From GCA-2862585 sp965277895 (GTDB lineage: Bacteria; Bacteroidota; Bacteroidia; Flavobacteriales; UBA7312), in contig CBDIDR010000001.1 in the NCBI GenBank assembly GCA_965277895.1, positions 372,001-436,000 on the forward strand: DNA of 64,000 bases, written 5' to 3'. The translations under genes and the position numbers were made by a program. The notes below the pieces were generated by a model. The model worked only from the letters and a program-made list of their open reading frames with translations. It was not told the DNA's origin and made no database searches. Below, in pieces: positions 39,813 to 49,000 of the stretch. Numbering within the stretch: position 1 is the stretch's first letter; each line of letters starts with the position of its first letter.

Positions 39813-41452
39813 TATTTTAAATTTAAAATTTTACCAACTTTTTGTGCGAAAAACGCGAGGTATACAAAACATGCTACTGCAATCCAGTAAGAGCTGTGTA
39901 TTCCTATAATGTCTGCTAATTTTCCTTGCAATGGAGGAATTATAGCTCCACCTAAAACCATCATTACCAAGAATGAAGAGCCTTGTGAAGTATATTTTCC
40001 AAGTCCATGTATACTTAATGCGAAAATGGATGGCCACATAATTGAGCAGAATAGTCCACCACTTAAAAAGGCAAATAAGGCTAATTGACCTGAGCTGAAT
40101 AGTCCAACAAGAACAGATACAATTCCTAAGAAGCCAAATATTTTTAGTGTTAGTGCAGGTTTCTCTTTTCCTAAGAAGAACCCACCAATCTGAATGGCAA
40201 CACATAGTGCAAACCAGTACAATACTGAAATGTCAAAGCCTGAAATAGAATTAACAAATAATACAACTCCAAAGGCTGCGTAAGGCACTAAAATATATAA
40301 CCATGTTTTTAGTTTTCCAACCGGATTAAATACAGCAATAGCTCCAGCCCAACGTCCAATCATTAATCCTCCCCAATACATAGAGATTAATGGCGCTATT
40401 TCAGAGTCACTCATGGATGGCAAACCTATTGGGTTTAATCCGTTTCCTAAATTAACCTTTAATAACTCACCTAGGTTAGACTGAATGGTTACCTCTACAC
40501 CAACATAGGTGAAAATGGCTAACATACCTAAAACCAATTGTGGGTATTGCATAGCTCCCCAATTGTCTTTGTCTTTTGCCGCGAGTTTGTTAGAAACAAG
40601 TAAGGTTCCAACTACTGCAATAAGGCTAAAAATGGTGAGGTTTAAAATAACTTCATTGTTTGGCTCACCTTTATATTGGTCAAAAATAAAGTAGAAGCAT
40701 CCGACTAATAAAACCGTCATAACCAATAGGGCGGTCATGGCTTTTGGAGCTTTTAAAAATTCTGAATCGTCTTTACCTTGAGGTAATTTTTTTGAGAAAT
40801 AGAATAATGCTGCAGCTGCTAAAAATAAGCCGCCGACTGCTAGGTACAACATTTGCACAGTTGATAGAGTAATACCTCCATTAGCAATCAAATCGTTAAG
40901 TTCTGCGCCAGATTTTGGCGTAGAGCCAAATAAGATTAATGCAACAACAATAGGTCCAATGGTTGTTCCTAAAGAATTTACACCGCCAGCCAAGTTTAGT
41001 CTGTGGGCTCCTTTTTCAGGGTCACCTAAGGAAATGGCAAAGGGGTTTGCGGCAGATTGTTGTAGCGAAAAGCCTAAACCAACAATAAATAATGCAACAA
41101 GAACATAGTAAAATACTTGAGAGTCACCTGGTTGAGCACCTTGCATTGCAGGGAACATAACCACTGCACCTAAACAGCTGAGGAGTAAACCATATACGAT
41201 ACTATTTTTGTAGCCCCATTTATTCATAATGTCTTTTCCGGAGGAATTGGATAAAATGAACATAATTAAAGCTCCAAAATAATATGCTCCATAAAATGCA
41301 AAATCAACTAATTGAGATTGAAATTGGTCAATTTGAAAATAGGTTTTACAGAATGGAATAAATACTCCGTTTGAGGCAGCAATAAATCCCCAAAAGAAAA
41401 ATACTGTTACAAGAGTTGAAAGTGCTTGACTGTAATTTTTGTTTTCCGACAT
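39812..41452 (-). CDS. FucP-like sugar MFS transporter (glucose/galactose type)
   Basis: 546 aa, about 12 or more hydrophobic segments. Seen: FFFWGFIAASNGVFIPFCKTYF at the first helix (compare FucP/GluP FFxWG), QQSAANPFAISLGDPEKGAHRLN and GGVNSLGTTIGP, all typical of the FHS (FucP/GluP) family. It imports a monosaccharide with protons through the inner membrane; in this locus glucose is the likely cargo. It is longer than FucP (~440 aa), with the extra length around helices 6-8 and near the C-terminal third. It lies 2 bp after the upstream gene and overlaps GH3. Confidence 0.88.
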   Translation of the reverse strand: MSENKNYSQALSTLVTVFFFWGFIAASNGVFIPFCKTYFQIDQFQSQLVDFAFYGAYYFGALIMFILSNSSGKDIMNKWGYKNSIVYGLLLSCLGAVVMFPAMQGAQPGDSQVFYYVLVALFIVGLGFSLQQSAANPFAISLGDPEKGAHRLNLAGGVNSLGTTIGPIVVALILFGSTPKSGAELNDLIANGGITLSTVQMLYLAVGGLFLAAAALFYFSKKLPQGKDDSEFLKAPKAMTALLVMTVLLVGCFYFIFDQYKGEPNNEVILNLTIFSLIAVVGTLLVSNKLAAKDKDNWGAMQYPQLVLGMLAIFTYVGVEVTIQSNLGELLKVNLGNGLNPIGLPSMSDSEIAPLISMYWGGLMIGRWAGAIAVFNPVGKLKTWLYILVPYAAFGVVLFVNSISGFDISVLYWFALCVAIQIGGFFLGKEKPALTLKIFGFLGIVSVLVGLFSSGQLALFAFLSGGLFCSIMWPSIFALSIHGLGKYTSQGSSFLVMMVLGGAIIPPLQGKLADIIGIHSSYWIAVACFVYLAFFAQKVGKILNLK

Positions 41453-41454
41453 GA

Positions 41455-42765
41455 TTATTTGTTTAAGTGTTTAATAGTTGTATTTAGACCATTGTTATCA
41501 GAAATATTAACTAGTAACAAGCCTTTTGGCATTAATTCAAAACTGTTGTTGCGGCATACTTCATCAAGAATTAATCTTCCTGATAGGTCGTATACCTTAA
41601 TGTGTTTTGAAGCGGTCTTTTCCGAAAAGTAAATAAAATTATCTACAATTGTAATTTTATCAGTGCTGATGTTTTCTTCTACTGAAGTCGTTTGAGTTAA
41701 TGCAATATCGTCATAGTAGAAGGTGTAACCTGCTTCTAATTCGCCTGGAGCAAATATTAATATTGCTTGTGTAAATTCTGTTGCACTTACATCTGAGTAA
41801 TCAAAAACGAGCTCAGACCATGCGTCGTTTCCACTTGTTTCTACTTCAGCAGTATAACTGTTGTTACCGTCTTGTAAAGTTAACTGTACATTTTTCATGA
41901 ATGTAGACTTTACATTCATGCTTATAGAATTGTAGTCACCAAAGTTGAGTGGTGGGTCAAAAGTGAAAATATTAATAACGTTTCCATTTTCATCACCAGA
42001 ACCATAGCTTTCGTAAAAGCCACATTTTTCTGAAGTATTAACTCCACTTTGTTGAGGGTTTGTAACGAAGTCAATTCCGCCATGCGTAAAGCTATATTCT
42101 AATTCTCTATGGCATTCAAAATCTTCGATAACTTCATTTTCATCAACATCCATACAGCCAAAGTCTGGGCCATACAGGTTGTCAAAATAAACCGTCACGT
42201 CGTTGCCTTCCATATCATTGTTAACTAAAACAACCATTTGGTCAATGTCATCTTCGCTAATATTTAAATCAGGAAAGTCTAAAAAATCAAATACAATAGT
42301 GTGCCATGCGTTAGCTACAGATGAGGTTGCAGTAAATCTACTGTGCACACCGTCTAAACTGTCTGGGTCTATCAGGGCGATTTCTCTATTTTCAAAACTC
42401 AACAAAAAGGTTGTATTTTCTTCTGGTGTCCATACGTCAAGAGTAAAAAAGTTACTTCCATCTGTAAAGTCATTTAGATTGGTAAATCCGCCAGCAGGAA
42501 TCGTCACAAAGTAATCGAAGCTTTCAACAGCGTTTCTCATGTATGAGCCACATCTAGGGCTTTGGTTTATTCCTGTCATATCAGGGTTTGCGGTTCCCCA
42601 ATACATACCACCCATTAGAGCAGGGGCTTCATTTGGGTTATCAGAAATAAACTCACCACTTTTCTCAACATAGTTTAAATGTCTTTCGTCTTCAAAGTTC
42701 TCAATAAGCACTTGTCCGAAGATAAATGATGGCATGATTAGCATTAAAAATAAAAATTTGTTCAT
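41455..42765 (-). CDS. Secreted putative glycan-binding protein with T9SS-like tail
   Basis: 436 aa, signal peptide MNKFLFLMLIMPSFIFGQ. Two related jelly-roll-like halves are seen, each starting with 'ENFED/EDFEC' and ending with a 'yfDnl/yyDDI' strand (VTVYFDNLYG; YTFYYDDIAL), the usual pattern of carbohydrate-binding modules. The last ~75 residues (VYDLSGRLILDE ... MPKGLLLVNISDNNG) resemble a type A T9SS domain without a clear YPNP. It lies between the lectin protein (5 bp) and the MFS transporter (2 bp) in the minus glucan operon. Glucan binding is inferred. Confidence 0.68.
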   Translation of the reverse strand: MNKFLFLMLIMPSFIFGQVLIENFEDERHLNYVEKSGEFISDNPNEAPALMGGMYWGTANPDMTGINQSPRCGSYMRNAVESFDYFVTIPAGGFTNLNDFTDGSNFFTLDVWTPEENTTFLLSFENREIALIDPDSLDGVHSRFTATSSVANAWHTIVFDFLDFPDLNISEDDIDQMVVLVNNDMEGNDVTVYFDNLYGPDFGCMDVDENEVIEDFECHRELEYSFTHGGIDFVTNPQQSGVNTSEKCGFYESYGSGDENGNVINIFTFDPPLNFGDYNSISMNVKSTFMKNVQLTLQDGNNSYTAEVETSGNDAWSELVFDYSDVSATEFTQAILIFAPGELEAGYTFYYDDIALTQTTSVEENISTDKITIVDNFIYFSEKTASKHIKVYDLSGRLILDEVCRNNSFELMPKGLLLVNISDNNGLNTTIKHLNK

Positions 42766-42770
42766 GTTAA

Positions 42771-45700
42771 TTATCGAATTAGGTTAAATGATTTGTTTTT
42801 CTTGTGCACTCTTCCAAACACATCTGTTGCAAAAAGGGTGACAATATAGGTGTCTTCTTGTAAATCCTTCCCTTTATATTTTCCGTCCCAGCCTTGTGTT
42901 TTGTCTGTTGTGCTAAATAATCTCTCTCCAAAGCTATTGTATATTTTTACTTCAAACTCAGCCTCGTTAAGAATGGAAATGCGAAAGATATCGTTTTTTA
43001 AATCGCCATTCGGAGAGAAGCTATTAGGTATATATAATATAAGGTTGTCAATGGCTCTTATCTGTCGTGAGGTGGTATCACTACAGCCAAAGTCATTAGT
43101 AACCTCTAAGCTAATAGTGTAGCTGTCCTCAAAGGCATATATAGGCGAAGGGCTTTCTAAAATGGAGAAGGTTTGGTTACCAAAGTTCCAGCTCCATTCT
43201 GTTTCTCCATCAGAATTATTTTGAATGTTGATAGGAGTGTTCAATTTTAAAATACTATCAACAGTAAAGTCAGCGATTGGTTGTGGCAGTAGCTCAACAA
43301 TAAATGAATCTACAATTATACAGTTGGCATCGTCAGAGACTTCAACAAAATGCTGACCAGCAGAAAGTGCATCAGGATTTTCGCCAAACCAATTGGTAGT
43401 ATACGGAGGTACGCCACCACTAATATCTACACTTGCAGAGCCTGTATTTTGAATGAGGCATGAGGGTGAAGGGTTTAGGTTAAATTGTAATAAGGCATCC
43501 GGCTCATACACATCGAATGTAGTGGACTTTTCACAATCATTATCATCTTCTAAGGTGATGCTATATTCTCCTTCAAACAAATCAGAGATATCCAAGTTAA
43601 CAGATGTGAATCCATTAGGTCCTGTCCATGAGAAGTTGCTATAAGGTGGCGTTCCACCTATTACGTTCAAGCTAATAGAACCACTGTTGTCGCCTTTACA
43701 TTTAACAAACTCTATATCCAAGGCATTGATATTAATATCATTTGGCTCAATAATATTGTAAGTTTCTTGTTTGATGCAATTGTTGTTGTCCGTAACAGAA
43801 ACAGTATAAGTGCCTGCAAATAGTGAGTATATATTAGGTTGAGTGCTTGTAAAGCCGTTAGGCCCTGTCCAGTTAAAGCCAATGTATGGCAAAGTTCCGC
43901 CAGAAACACTTACCTGAATTTTTCCTTCGTCACCACCAAAACATTCGGCATCGTCAATGTCTAAGGTGTTTACAACCATATCCGATGGTGAGCTAATTGT
44001 AAAGCCTAATGTGTTAGAGACACAACCCAAATCGTCCTCGGCATATACCGTATAACTTCCAGTAGTTAATGTATTTGTGAAGTCTAAATTACTTACTTGG
44101 TTGTTTAAGGCATCAAGCACTATGGCAGTAGTATTTCCTGTTCCACCACTATGAGTAACGGAAAGCTCACCGTCTGCAGAATAGGTGCACTCTGCATCTA
44201 CGGTGTCATTAATTGTGATTAACACTTCATCGCCTTCAGTAATTTCAATTGGGTATATTTTATAACAGTTTTCAAAATCTGTAAGCGTCAAAGAATAATT
44301 CCCAGCTTCCAAATTATTTATAGTATTTGAAGTAGACGTAAAGCCGTTAGGTCCAGTCCAAGAATAATCAAAAGGAGCTAGTCCGCCTGTCGGTGTAATA
44401 CTAATTTCGCCTGTAGAAAATTGGTAGCAATCCACATTTACTAATGTTGTGGTGTCCATATCAACAGAATTGATTTGCTCAACCAAAATCTGATCGCTTA
44501 CCTCACAATTATTGGCATCAGTAATGAAGTAGTCATAAAAACCGTCAGAAATATTGATTAAATCTTCGGAGTTGTAAATAATGCCGTTTTGGTCCTCCCA
44601 GAAGGTGGTAAACCCACCGACACCTCCAGAAGGGCTTATTTCTATGGATCCAGTATTGACAGTGTTACAAACGACTCCAGTAATATTATCTATTGTAACT
44701 AGTATTTCAGCTTCTTCAGTAATAACAATATTTACTGTATCTGCACAGCTATTGCCATCAATAGCAATAACTTCATAATTATTGGCAAAAAGGTTGCTAA
44801 ATATATTATTGTTTTGTGTTGTGCCACCATTTATAGAATAGTTAACCTGTCCTACCGCATCTATATAGTTAATGCCTAATTGACCATTTGCTTCTCCAAA
44901 ACATAAATTATCTATGTGCTGAGACAAATCTTCCTCAAGCTCTGGATTTAAGACAGTTACTGAAAACGTTTCCGTAAATGTGCTGCCAGTAAAATCGTTT
45001 GTTAGCGTTAGAGTATAAGAAGTATTTGCCGTTGCCACTTCATCTAATACGCCAGTATTACTCACCACATTACCTAAGTTATCGGTCCACTCAAATGAGA
45101 AATTGTTAATGCAGCTTAAATCGATTTCTAAATTTTCACCATAACACATGGTAGTATCACTTAAAATAGTGTCGCGGTCAAAGTATTGAATACATACGCC
45201 TTGTTCATTTTGAGCCCCACCAGTAGAAGCGGTGAAGCCCCAATATACCAAGTTGTTGCCACTAAAAATAGTATTGGTAATATCAATATTTTGATTTAAC
45301 ACTGTAAAGCAACCTTCTACATCATTGCAATAAATAACCTCTAAATCTTGAGTATTAGCATCCCAGTTTAATGTAATTTGATGGGAGCTGTAAGTAGCAC
45401 AATCTTCGACATCAGTAAAAGCAGGAGAAAAAGAGTTAGTAAATAAATCTTCAGCAGATTCGTGATTGCATGAACCATTAGACATTAATCCCACATGATC
45501 ATAAAACGGAAAAAAACCGCCACCAGGGTCATTGGTTTCAGGAAAGTCTATAGGGTTGTCTCTATAGGTGTCAAACTGAACGGCTAGAGAGGGAACTATT
45601 CCATTATAACCGAGATTACCGCCATTTCCAGTAGGGAATAGACCTGTGCCAACCTCTTGAAGAACAAATGCCATTCCATCTCCGCCATCGGAACTTGCGG

Positions 45701-45923
45701 TATTACATCCGAAAGTAGGCTCAATGATTAATTCAAAAGACTCGCTTAAATCTAAAGCATTTTCATGCCAAAAAGCACCCATCATGTAGCTATCATCTGG
45801 GGTTAGAGTAATGCACTGACATAAATTTTCATTATTCTGAAAGGCATCTTCAAGCGTCACATATTGGCTAAATGACTGCTGAAAAGAGACTAATAATATT
45901 AAAATGGATATAATATTTTTCAC
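42771..45923 (-). CDS. L-type lectin / SprB / PKD protein with T9SS type B tail
   Basis: 1,050 aa. Signal peptide 1-20 (ends QQSFSQ). Residues ~22-240 are a legume-lectin-like domain (GGDGMAFVLQE, SLAVQFDTYRD, VYWGFTASTGG). Then come about seven SprB-like repeats (CFGEANGQ, DCYQFSTGE, ECFGGDEGK with YSWTGPNGFTST), a PKD domain (~885-965; ETEWSWNFGNQT, FEDSYTISLEVTND) and a CHU_C tail (YIPNSFSPNGDLKNDIFRI ... QGWDGKYKGKDLQEDTYIV). It is the first gene of the minus operon, right after a -7 box. Likely a surface lectin that captures glycan or sticks to particles. Confidence 0.87.
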   Translation of the reverse strand: MKNIISILILLVSFQQSFSQYVTLEDAFQNNENLCQCITLTPDDSYMMGAFWHENALDLSESFELIIEPTFGCNTASSDGGDGMAFVLQEVGTGLFPTGNGGNLGYNGIVPSLAVQFDTYRDNPIDFPETNDPGGGFFPFYDHVGLMSNGSCNHESAEDLFTNSFSPAFTDVEDCATYSSHQITLNWDANTQDLEVIYCNDVEGCFTVLNQNIDITNTIFSGNNLVYWGFTASTGGAQNEQGVCIQYFDRDTILSDTTMCYGENLEIDLSCINNFSFEWTDNLGNVVSNTGVLDEVATANTSYTLTLTNDFTGSTFTETFSVTVLNPELEEDLSQHIDNLCFGEANGQLGINYIDAVGQVNYSINGGTTQNNNIFSNLFANNYEVIAIDGNSCADTVNIVITEEAEILVTIDNITGVVCNTVNTGSIEISPSGGVGGFTTFWEDQNGIIYNSEDLINISDGFYDYFITDANNCEVSDQILVEQINSVDMDTTTLVNVDCYQFSTGEISITPTGGLAPFDYSWTGPNGFTSTSNTINNLEAGNYSLTLTDFENCYKIYPIEITEGDEVLITINDTVDAECTYSADGELSVTHSGGTGNTTAIVLDALNNQVSNLDFTNTLTTGSYTVYAEDDLGCVSNTLGFTISSPSDMVVNTLDIDDAECFGGDEGKIQVSVSGGTLPYIGFNWTGPNGFTSTQPNIYSLFAGTYTVSVTDNNNCIKQETYNIIEPNDININALDIEFVKCKGDNSGSISLNVIGGTPPYSNFSWTGPNGFTSVNLDISDLFEGEYSITLEDDNDCEKSTTFDVYEPDALLQFNLNPSPSCLIQNTGSASVDISGGVPPYTTNWFGENPDALSAGQHFVEVSDDANCIIVDSFIVELLPQPIADFTVDSILKLNTPINIQNNSDGETEWSWNFGNQTFSILESPSPIYAFEDSYTISLEVTNDFGCSDTTSRQIRAIDNLILYIPNSFSPNGDLKNDIFRISILNEAEFEVKIYNSFGERLFSTTDKTQGWDGKYKGKDLQEDTYIVTLFATDVFGRVHKKNKSFNLIR

Positions 45924-45945
45924 AAATGTAAAATCAAGGTTATTG

Positions 45946-45953
45946 CAAATTTA
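45946..45953 (-). promoter_or_regulatory. -7 promoter box of the minus-strand glucan operon
   Basis: On the minus strand this reads TAAATTTG (TAnnTTTG), 22 bp before the ATG at 45923. It sits in the 123-bp divergent region shared with the cupredoxin gene promoter. Confidence 0.55.
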
Positions 45954-46018
45954 ACAAAGTTTGTGTACTTTTAACACTTAATTTAAAGTAAAATCTAATT
46001 TCTTAACTATCACAGGTT

Positions 46019-46026
46019 TAAATTTG
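46019..46026 (+). promoter_or_regulatory. -7 promoter box of the cupredoxin-domain gene
   Basis: TAAATTTG fits TAnnTTTG and lies 20 bp before the ATG at 46047. The two divergent -7 boxes are 65 bp apart, so one regulator could act on both. Confidence 0.5.
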
Positions 46027-46046
46027 ACCTTTATTAAACTATTTTT

Positions 46047-49000
46047 ATGAAGCAATTTAATACAATTAAAGGCTGGGCAATTACTATGCTCGCTTTGTTT
46101 TTTAGCACCTCTATTAATGCTGATACGCACACAATTAACTCTGGAAGTTACTATTATTCGCCATCTTCGCTAACCATTAGCCTTGGCGATACCGTTAATT
46201 GGTACAACGACGGAGGCTTTCATAATGTTAACGCTGATATTAATGCTATTACAGGTGAATCTTATAATAATCCTGAGTCTTTTGTTTCAGCAGCAACAGG
46301 TGTAGTTGGCGAACTAATTTACTCCCATGTATTTACTATTCCTGGAGAGTATAACTACGATTGCTCCATTGGTAGCCACGCTGCAAACGGTATGGTTGGA
46401 ACAATAAATGTTGAAATGACAAATGACATTAGTACTCCTCCTTTTAATGCCGTTAACATCACCTTTAGAGTTAATATGCAGGATCAGGATGTAAATCCAT
46501 CAGGAGTATACATGGCAGGAGGTTCTGCTTCTGCAATATCAGGCGGAGGCCCTCCGGGAATTATAATGAATGATGACGACGGCGATGGCTTTTGGGAAGT
46601 AACGATTCCACTACAAGCAAATGGAAATTTCACTTGGAAATTTAGAAATGGGTTTTTAGACTATTGGGATGGAGCACCTGCTGGTTATTGGGAGCCAAAT
46701 TTTAACGGCTTAGGCTGTGGCTTTGGACAATGGGGAGATCGTATTCTTACTGTTCCTACAGAAGACACAACCTTTGATTTTTGTTTTGCTAGCTGTGATG
46801 AGCAATGTCCTTTGCCCGACGTTGACGTCTTGTTTTCTGTAAATGTAGCTGACTTTCCAGATCCAGTAGATTCAGTACAAATACAAGGTACATTTATTGG
46901 ATGGACCCCAGGAAATGTTCTAAACTTAGAAAATACAGATGGCACTATTTGGACCATAAACATTACTTTACCTGCTAACTCAGATCACGAGTTTAGATAT
47001 ATAGTTAACGATCAAATTGAAGTATTACCCGGAGTAGGATCTTGTGTGTCAGCAGATCCAACGGGCGAATTTGATCCAACACGTATAATTACTACAGACT
47101 CAACAACACTTGAATTACCTTTAGTATGTTATGCCAGCTGCTTAGACTGTGGCGAAGGAGTTGAGGGATGTACTGATCCATTAGCAATTAATTATGATTC
47201 GGAAGCAACCGTTGATATGGATGGCTGCTTATATAATGTTGACTTCGCTGTTGACATGACGGGTTATAATGACGTTTCAATTGAGACAATTAATGTAAAC
47301 GGAACATTTAACGAATGGTGTGGCACATGTAATGAATTATATGACGATGACGGAGATAATATTTATACAGCTACGATTCCTTTACCAGCTGGACCAATAG
47401 AGTATCTATATACTGTTAATGGGTGGGAAGCACAAGAAGTGTTTGGAGAAGGTGACGATTGTGTTTTGGTTATACCTGACGGTGATATTACATATTACAA
47501 CCGAGCTGATACAATACAAGCAGCGACAACAAATACAATGCCTGTACATTGTTTTAGCACATGTAATGAGTGTATTACTGAAGATGTTGAAGTAGTATTC
47601 TCTGTTGATATGTCAAATGAAGATGTTTCAGAAAATGGTGTTTTTCTTACAGGTAGTTTTGACGCGCCAAATAACTTTACCTTAATACCAATGACAGATG
47701 TTGGAAATGGTATTTACGAAGTATCTGTTGTAATGACTTCTACTATTGAATACATCTACAGATTTGCCAATGGAGGATTTGCTAATTCAGAAGATGTGTC
47801 TTCATTAGAATGTAATGCTGTTAATGGCTACAGGGGTCTTACCGTTACTTCAGCAACAAACTTACCTACAGTTTGTTTTAACTCTTGTTCAGCATGTGAT
47901 GGTACTACTTTCGGATGTACAGATGAAGCCGCCGAAAACTATGATCCTAACGCAGATGAAGATGATGGCAGTTGTACATATTGCTGTGATGTTGTGAGTG
48001 TTGACTTTACTGTTGATATGAATGGAGTAGACTACAACACCGATGACTATACAAATGTTGTAATTAACGGTTCTTGGAATGGCTGGAATGGCTGGGGTGT
48101 TGAGCTCTTTGATGAAGATGGCGACGGAATATGGACAGGTTCAGGTGAATTTGACCCAACTATTTTTCAGTTTGAATATGTAGTAGCTGTAACAGGCCCT
48201 GCTGATAACTGGTCTGGTTGGGGACAACAGTGGGGGAATGGGTGTGCAAACTCAAACTTTCTAGTACTTTTTGAAGAAGGTGTTGGAAGCTATTCCCAAT
48301 CTATTGAAATAGGTTGTGAGCCAGTAGACCCAACAGTATTTACTGTTGATATGAACTGTGCAGATGTAGAGTTTGAAACCGTACACTTAACAGGGCCATT
48401 GTGGGGCTGGACAACAGATATTATTATGTCAGATGAAGATGGTGATGGCGTTTACAGTATCACTATGGAGAATCTAACAGGCGAAGTTGAGTATAAATAT
48501 ATGGTTGACTATTGGGCGTCTCAAGAAGACTTAGTGGACGATATGATAGACGGAGCTACATGTGCACCAATAACCGACTTTAATGAATATGCAAATCGTC
48601 TAACGCCAGCTGGTGTGACTACAGCCGACACTTACGGTTCATGTGATGATTGTGATGGAGCTGTAGGTTGTACAGATTCATTAGCAGTGAATTATAACCC
48701 AAATGCCACTGAAGACGATGGTTCATGTGATTATTGCTTCCAAGCGACAATTAATTTTAGCGTGAGAGCAGATGTAGCATTAGCTATGAGTAACGGAGAC
48801 TTTGACAACGTTCTTATTAACGGTAACTGGGATGCATGGGTAGATGCAGATGGAAATGTGGGCTGGAACAGTTGGGGGGTAACTCTAACAGATGACGATA
48901 GCGATGGTATTTATACAGGCTCAATTAGCTTAGACCCAGGAGATTACCAATATGTTCATGCTTTAACAGGTCCATCTGATTCATGGTCAGGATGGGGGCA

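Noticed and set aside
40509..40694. Antisense open frames within the MFS and GH3 genes.
   Set aside because: They are short, lack start signals and lie opposite well-supported coding sequence.
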